Assembly: GCA_012521935.1 (NCBI GenBank)
Contig: JAAYLJ010000105.1
Location: 1 to 7,252 of the forward strand
Length of the DNA stretch: 7,252 bases
Direction: 5' to 3'
From: Campylobacteraceae bacterium
Lineage (GTDB): Bacteria; Campylobacterota; Campylobacteria; Campylobacterales; Campylobacteraceae
A program made the position numbers and the translations under genes. Below are positions 6,530 through 7,252 of the stretch, one piece after another (position 1 is the first letter of the stretch; the number at the start of each line of letters is the position of its first letter). The notes below the pieces were generated by a model that worked only from the letters and a program-made list of their open reading frames with translations, did not search any database and was not told where the DNA came from.

Positions 6530-6540
6530 TCAAACTTATC
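6506..6540 (-). terminator. Intrinsic terminator (attenuator) in the rep leader
   Basis: On the minus strand, GATAAGTTTG (6540-6531) pairs over all ten positions, one a G-U pair, with CAAATTTATC (6521-6512) around a 9-base loop. Six Ts (6511-6506) follow immediately. The stem is AU-rich, so termination may be moderate. It lies only 6 bases before the GAGGTGA ribosome binding site of the initiator gene, so it can only act by stopping transcription before rep. Confidence 0.6.
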
Positions 6541-6556
6541 CACTCTGGATAGCTTG
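6531..6556 (-). promoter_or_regulatory. Antiterminator hairpin of the rep leader
   Basis: On the minus strand, CAAGCTATCC (6556-6547) pairs with GGATAAGTTTG (6541-6531): ten pairs, including one G-U, with a single bulged A and a 5-base loop. Its 3' arm contains the whole 5' arm of the attenuator terminator (6540-6531), so the two hairpins cannot form together. Its 5' arm lies within the region covered by the putative antisense RNA. Confidence 0.55.
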
Positions 6557-6594
6557 GCTTGAGAATGTTTGGCGACGCCTCAAGCCCTTTTTTT
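6536..6594 (+). ncRNA. Putative antisense copy-control RNA of the rep gene
   Basis: A roughly 59-nt transcript is predicted from the TATAAT at 6524-6529 to the T-run at 6588-6594. It folds into a small 5' hairpin (TATCC 6537-6541 with GGATA 6547-6551) and an 8-bp 3' hairpin (GGCTTGAG 6556-6563 with CTCAAGCC 6579-6586) that acts as its terminator. The 15-base loop of the second hairpin contains TTGGCG at 6569-6574, the U-turn loop motif of several plasmid copy-control RNA systems. The RNA is fully complementary to the leader of rep transcripts and covers the 5' arm of the antiterminator. The function is inferred from this geometry. No short coding sequence with a ribosome binding site is seen in it. 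Confidence 0.55.
6556..6594 (+). terminator. Rho-independent terminator, rightward
   Basis: A perfect 8-bp stem GGCTTGAG/CTCAAGCC with a 15-base loop is followed by C and seven Ts (6588-6594). On the other strand no T-run follows the hairpin, so it terminates only rightward transcription. That makes sense only for a transcript starting in the short gap upstream of rep, since no rightward gene is present here. Confidence 0.8.
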
Positions 6595-6599
6595 AACTC

Positions 6600-6629
6600 T
6601 TTAAAATCAACTTGCATATTCATCCTCAA
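6600..6629 (-). promoter_or_regulatory. Possible promoter for the rep leader transcript
   Basis: TTGAGG (6629-6624) and TTTAAA (6605-6600), 18 bases apart on the minus strand, could drive a transcript starting near 6593, right at the first leader hairpin. It overlaps the end of the upstream gene. Read-through from that gene is the alternative source of rep mRNA. Confidence 0.3.
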
Positions 6630-7252
6630 ATACCATCATAAGTTGAGAGTAACCGCTTTGGGTTTGTTCTTTTTTATACTTTTGAAAATTAATTGCTTGA
6701 GTTCCCACAATCTGTGATACTTCAAATCCAAACTTTTTACAAAGATATTCCATATCAAAATAATCAAAATAATCAAAATAATCAAAATCTTCTTCAAATA
6801 TTGAGTTTTCCCAAATTGTTTGAAGTCCTTTTTTTATAGTATCTCTATCAAATTTTTCAAGTTCCATAAGCTCAAGCACCGCTTCAAGTTCATCATTTGA
6901 TTTGATATTTTCATGAAGTTGTCCAAAACTTGGGGCACAGTAGAGTTTATATTTTTGATTGGTAGTTATGTTTCTCATATTGTTAAGTAGTCTCTCAATA
7001 AGCCAACTTACAGCATTTGAAATATTTTCACACTTTAAAAATCTACTAACTCCTTTTAGGTGGGATTTTTGAAGCTGACTTTTAAACATCTCAACTGCAT
7101 CAGCGTATGCAAAATCAAAATCAGAAAATTTGAGTCGTTTTGATTTAGCAATTTTATAAATATCATCTCTTGCAAGTTCAACAACTAAATCTAAATGATT
7201 TAACAAACCATCAACAGTTTTGATTTTATTGCTATGGCTTAAAATTTCAACA
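6607..7252 (-). CDS. Mobile-element protein of unknown function, 5' end outside the window
   Basis: The frame stays open from the TGA at 6609-6607 to the window edge, giving 215 visible codons. A TTG at 7206 is an internal in-frame codon (LLNHLDLVVELARDD) rather than a supported start: there is no good ribosome binding site and the frame continues upstream as VEILSHSNKIKTVDG. The protein is mostly helical and charged, with no signal peptide, membrane segment or motif I recognise. A Phe/Asp/Tyr tandem repeat (DYFDYFDYFD) comes from a 9-bp DNA repeat at 6754-6789. It ends 117 bases upstream of the initiator start on the same strand and may be cotranscribed with it, so a role in replication or maintenance of the element is possible but unsupported. 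Confidence 0.75.
   Translation of the reverse strand, partial: VEILSHSNKIKTVDGLLNHLDLVVELARDDIYKIAKSKRLKFSDFDFAYADAVEMFKSQLQKSHLKGVSRFLKCENISNAVSWLIERLLNNMRNITTNQKYKLYCAPSFGQLHENIKSNDELEAVLELMELEKFDRDTIKKGLQTIWENSIFEEDFDYFDYFDYFDMEYLCKKFGFEVSQIVGTQAINFQKYKKEQTQSGYSQLMMVFEDEYAS
6754..6789. repeat. Tandem repeat of 9 bp, four copies
   Basis: ATCAAAATA occurs three times in a row on the plus strand from 6754, followed by a fourth copy ending in C. It is in frame inside the unknown gene and encodes repeated Asp-Tyr-Phe. The unit is a multiple of three, so copy-number change by slippage would lengthen or shorten the protein without a frameshift. Confidence 0.85.

Noticed and set aside
6541..6594. 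Small peptide on the + strand (WIAWLENVWRRLKPFF then stop)
   Set aside because: There is no start codon with a ribosome binding site, and the stretch is better explained by the RNA hairpin and terminator.
6754..6789. Repeats as iterons of a replication origin or a CRISPR-like array
   Set aside because: The units are only 9 bp, contiguous, in frame with a coding sequence and without spacers.

Overview
The window looks like Campylobacterota (Epsilonproteobacteria), probably a Sulfurimonas/Sulfurovum-like relative. The DNA is very AT-rich and Lys/Phe/Ile-rich. Its housekeeping genes (thiL, an HdrB-like protein of Campylobacterota type, a family 4 uracil-DNA glycosylase, a YbgC thioesterase) read as Campylobacterota versions. 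This assignment comes from recognising sequence style and families, not from a database search.

Left part, 1-3893 (chromosomal). A thiL gene runs leftward off the window edge and carries two in-frame TAA codons, so it is a pseudogene as sequenced. Divergent from it is a tight rightward operon: an HdrB-like protein (558-1676), a 4Fe-4S uracil-DNA glycosylase (1682-2350) and a secreted protein with a periplasmic-binding-like fold (2337-3539). That operon meets a leftward ybgC-type acyl-CoA thioesterase gene tail to tail, with an 18-base overlap.

Right part, about 3900 to the right edge (mobile element). All genes read leftward: an unknown gene cut by the window edge, a replication initiator with a phage replisome-organizer N-terminus, a small helix-turn-helix protein that may be the excisionase or a regulator, and a tyrosine recombinase overlapping it by 4 bases. 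The integrase ends 33 bases from the ybgC start, so one end of the element should lie near 3894-3926. The other end is outside the window. The initiator has a TAA at codon 35, where relatives as I recall them have Ser in a YKYSNILLK-like stretch.

The most interesting stretch is the 115-base gap upstream of the initiator gene (6491-6606). On the + strand it holds a promoter-like pair and a roughly 59-nt two-hairpin RNA ending in an intrinsic terminator. The loop of its second hairpin contains TTGGCG, the U-turn motif known from plasmid copy-control RNAs. On the - strand the same DNA encodes two mutually exclusive hairpins in the rep leader: a 10-bp antiterminator, and a 10-bp terminator followed by six Ts just before the rep ribosome binding site. 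This is the architecture of antisense-RNA-controlled transcriptional attenuation of a plasmid rep gene, here on an integrated element in a Campylobacterota-like genome.
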